Below, in pieces: positions 63,798 through 64,000 of a DNA stretch of 64,000 bases. Position 1 is the stretch's first letter. Every line of letters begins with the position of its first letter. Source of the DNA: Plantibacter auratus (GTDB lineage: Bacteria > Actinomycetota > Actinomycetes > Actinomycetales > Microbacteriaceae). Where the stretch lies: contig NZ_JBOBFV010000001.1 in the NCBI RefSeq assembly GCF_050587365.1, positions 1,302,001 through 1,366,000 of the forward strand. Reading direction: 5' to 3'. Under the pieces are notes generated by a model that worked only from the letters and a program-made list of their open reading frames with translations, ran no database searches and was not told where the DNA came from. Both the position numbers and the translations under genes were made by a program.

Positions 63798-64000
63798 ATG
63801 ACCTCTCTCCCCCACGACGAGCCTGCGAACCACGCTCCCGGCGACGACGCGGGCATCGATCCCACCGATCTCGAGGTCACGCTGCGCGTCCTCCAGACCA
63901 TGGCGACGATGGACGAGGAGCACCCCGACTACCTCCAGGTGCGCCGTGCCACCGCCAAGATGTTCAAGGCTGTTAAGAAGGAGCGCCGACTCGACCGCCG
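63798..64000 (+). CDS. N-terminus of a probable SDR-family oxidoreductase (partial)
   Basis: 67 complete codons before the window ends. The segment DLEVTLRVLQTMATMDEEHPD followed by VRRATAKMFKAVKKERRLDRR is a polar, helical head with a basic end. I recall a similar head on a long actinobacterial SDR group, but the catalytic part lies outside the window, so the product name is tentative. It starts from a near-consensus leaderless promoter. Confidence 0.5.
   Translation, partial: MTSLPHDEPANHAPGDDAGIDPTDLEVTLRVLQTMATMDEEHPDYLQVRRATAKMFKAVKKERRLDR

Overview
The window is high-GC DNA (around 70% G+C by eye) from an actinobacterium, most probably a plant-associated Microbacteriaceae. The gene content, the DUF7882 and DUF4916-type proteins, the many leaderless promoters and the dispersed TGAGCYTGTCGAAG repeats all fit that family. 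I cannot fix the genus. There are no tRNA, rRNA, CRISPR, transposase or phage genes, and coding style is even throughout, so this looks like ordinary chromosome.

Layout. 1-5.6 kb: rpoC (N-terminal half only) and rpoB on the minus strand, with a clear sigma-70-type promoter. 5.6-8.0 kb: pxpCBA, the 5-oxoprolinase operon. 8.0-14.96 kb: housekeeping and small-family genes (spermidine-synthase-like protein, sugar dehydrogenase lipoprotein, SprT-like protein, DUF1697, TspO-like, DinB/DUF664, DUF427, phosphosulfolactate phosphatase, EVE domain, SRPBCC). 15.0-32.8 kb: fifteen co-directional minus-strand genes that I read as a locus for using hydroxyproline-rich plant glycoproteins (see below). 33-47 kb: DEAD-box helicase, GNAT, NUDIX-like protein, Lhr helicase with Nei2 glycosylase, TMEM175-like channel, HAD hydrolase, acyl-CoA ligase and an epimerase, with REP-like repeats at the convergent gene junctions. 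47-48.4 kb: a 57-residue membrane protein, an SDR and DUF7882. 48.7-56.5 kb: a cell-surface polysaccharide operon (GtrA, processive GT2, GT39-like, DUF4397, GH8, class F sortase, polyprenol-phosphate-mannose synthase type GT2). 56.6-64 kb: SDR, a small NPGP-repeat protein with a duplicated 3' end, a Na+/H+ antiporter, a SWIM/SNF2 helicase and the start of one more gene.

The most interesting unit is 14994-32775. In transcription order it encodes a GH127 beta-L-arabinofuranosidase, a complete oligopeptide ABC transporter, a proline iminopeptidase, an Xaa-Pro aminopeptidase, a GntR regulator, a three-subunit D-hydroxyproline dehydrogenase, a DapA-family deaminase, a 4-hydroxyproline epimerase and an alpha-ketoglutarate-semialdehyde dehydrogenase. 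Together these would import arabinosylated Hyp/Pro peptides of extensin type, strip the arabinose, release the imino acids and convert hydroxyproline to alpha-ketoglutarate. Palindromic sites sharing a GTGT-S-ACAC core lie before both the GH127 gene and the catabolic genes, suggesting one regulator.

Other recurring patterns are ten genes whose start codon lies 6-7 nt after a TANNNT box (predicted leaderless mRNAs), and a ~110-bp dispersed palindromic element present once near 13.8 kb and once near 63.7 kb.
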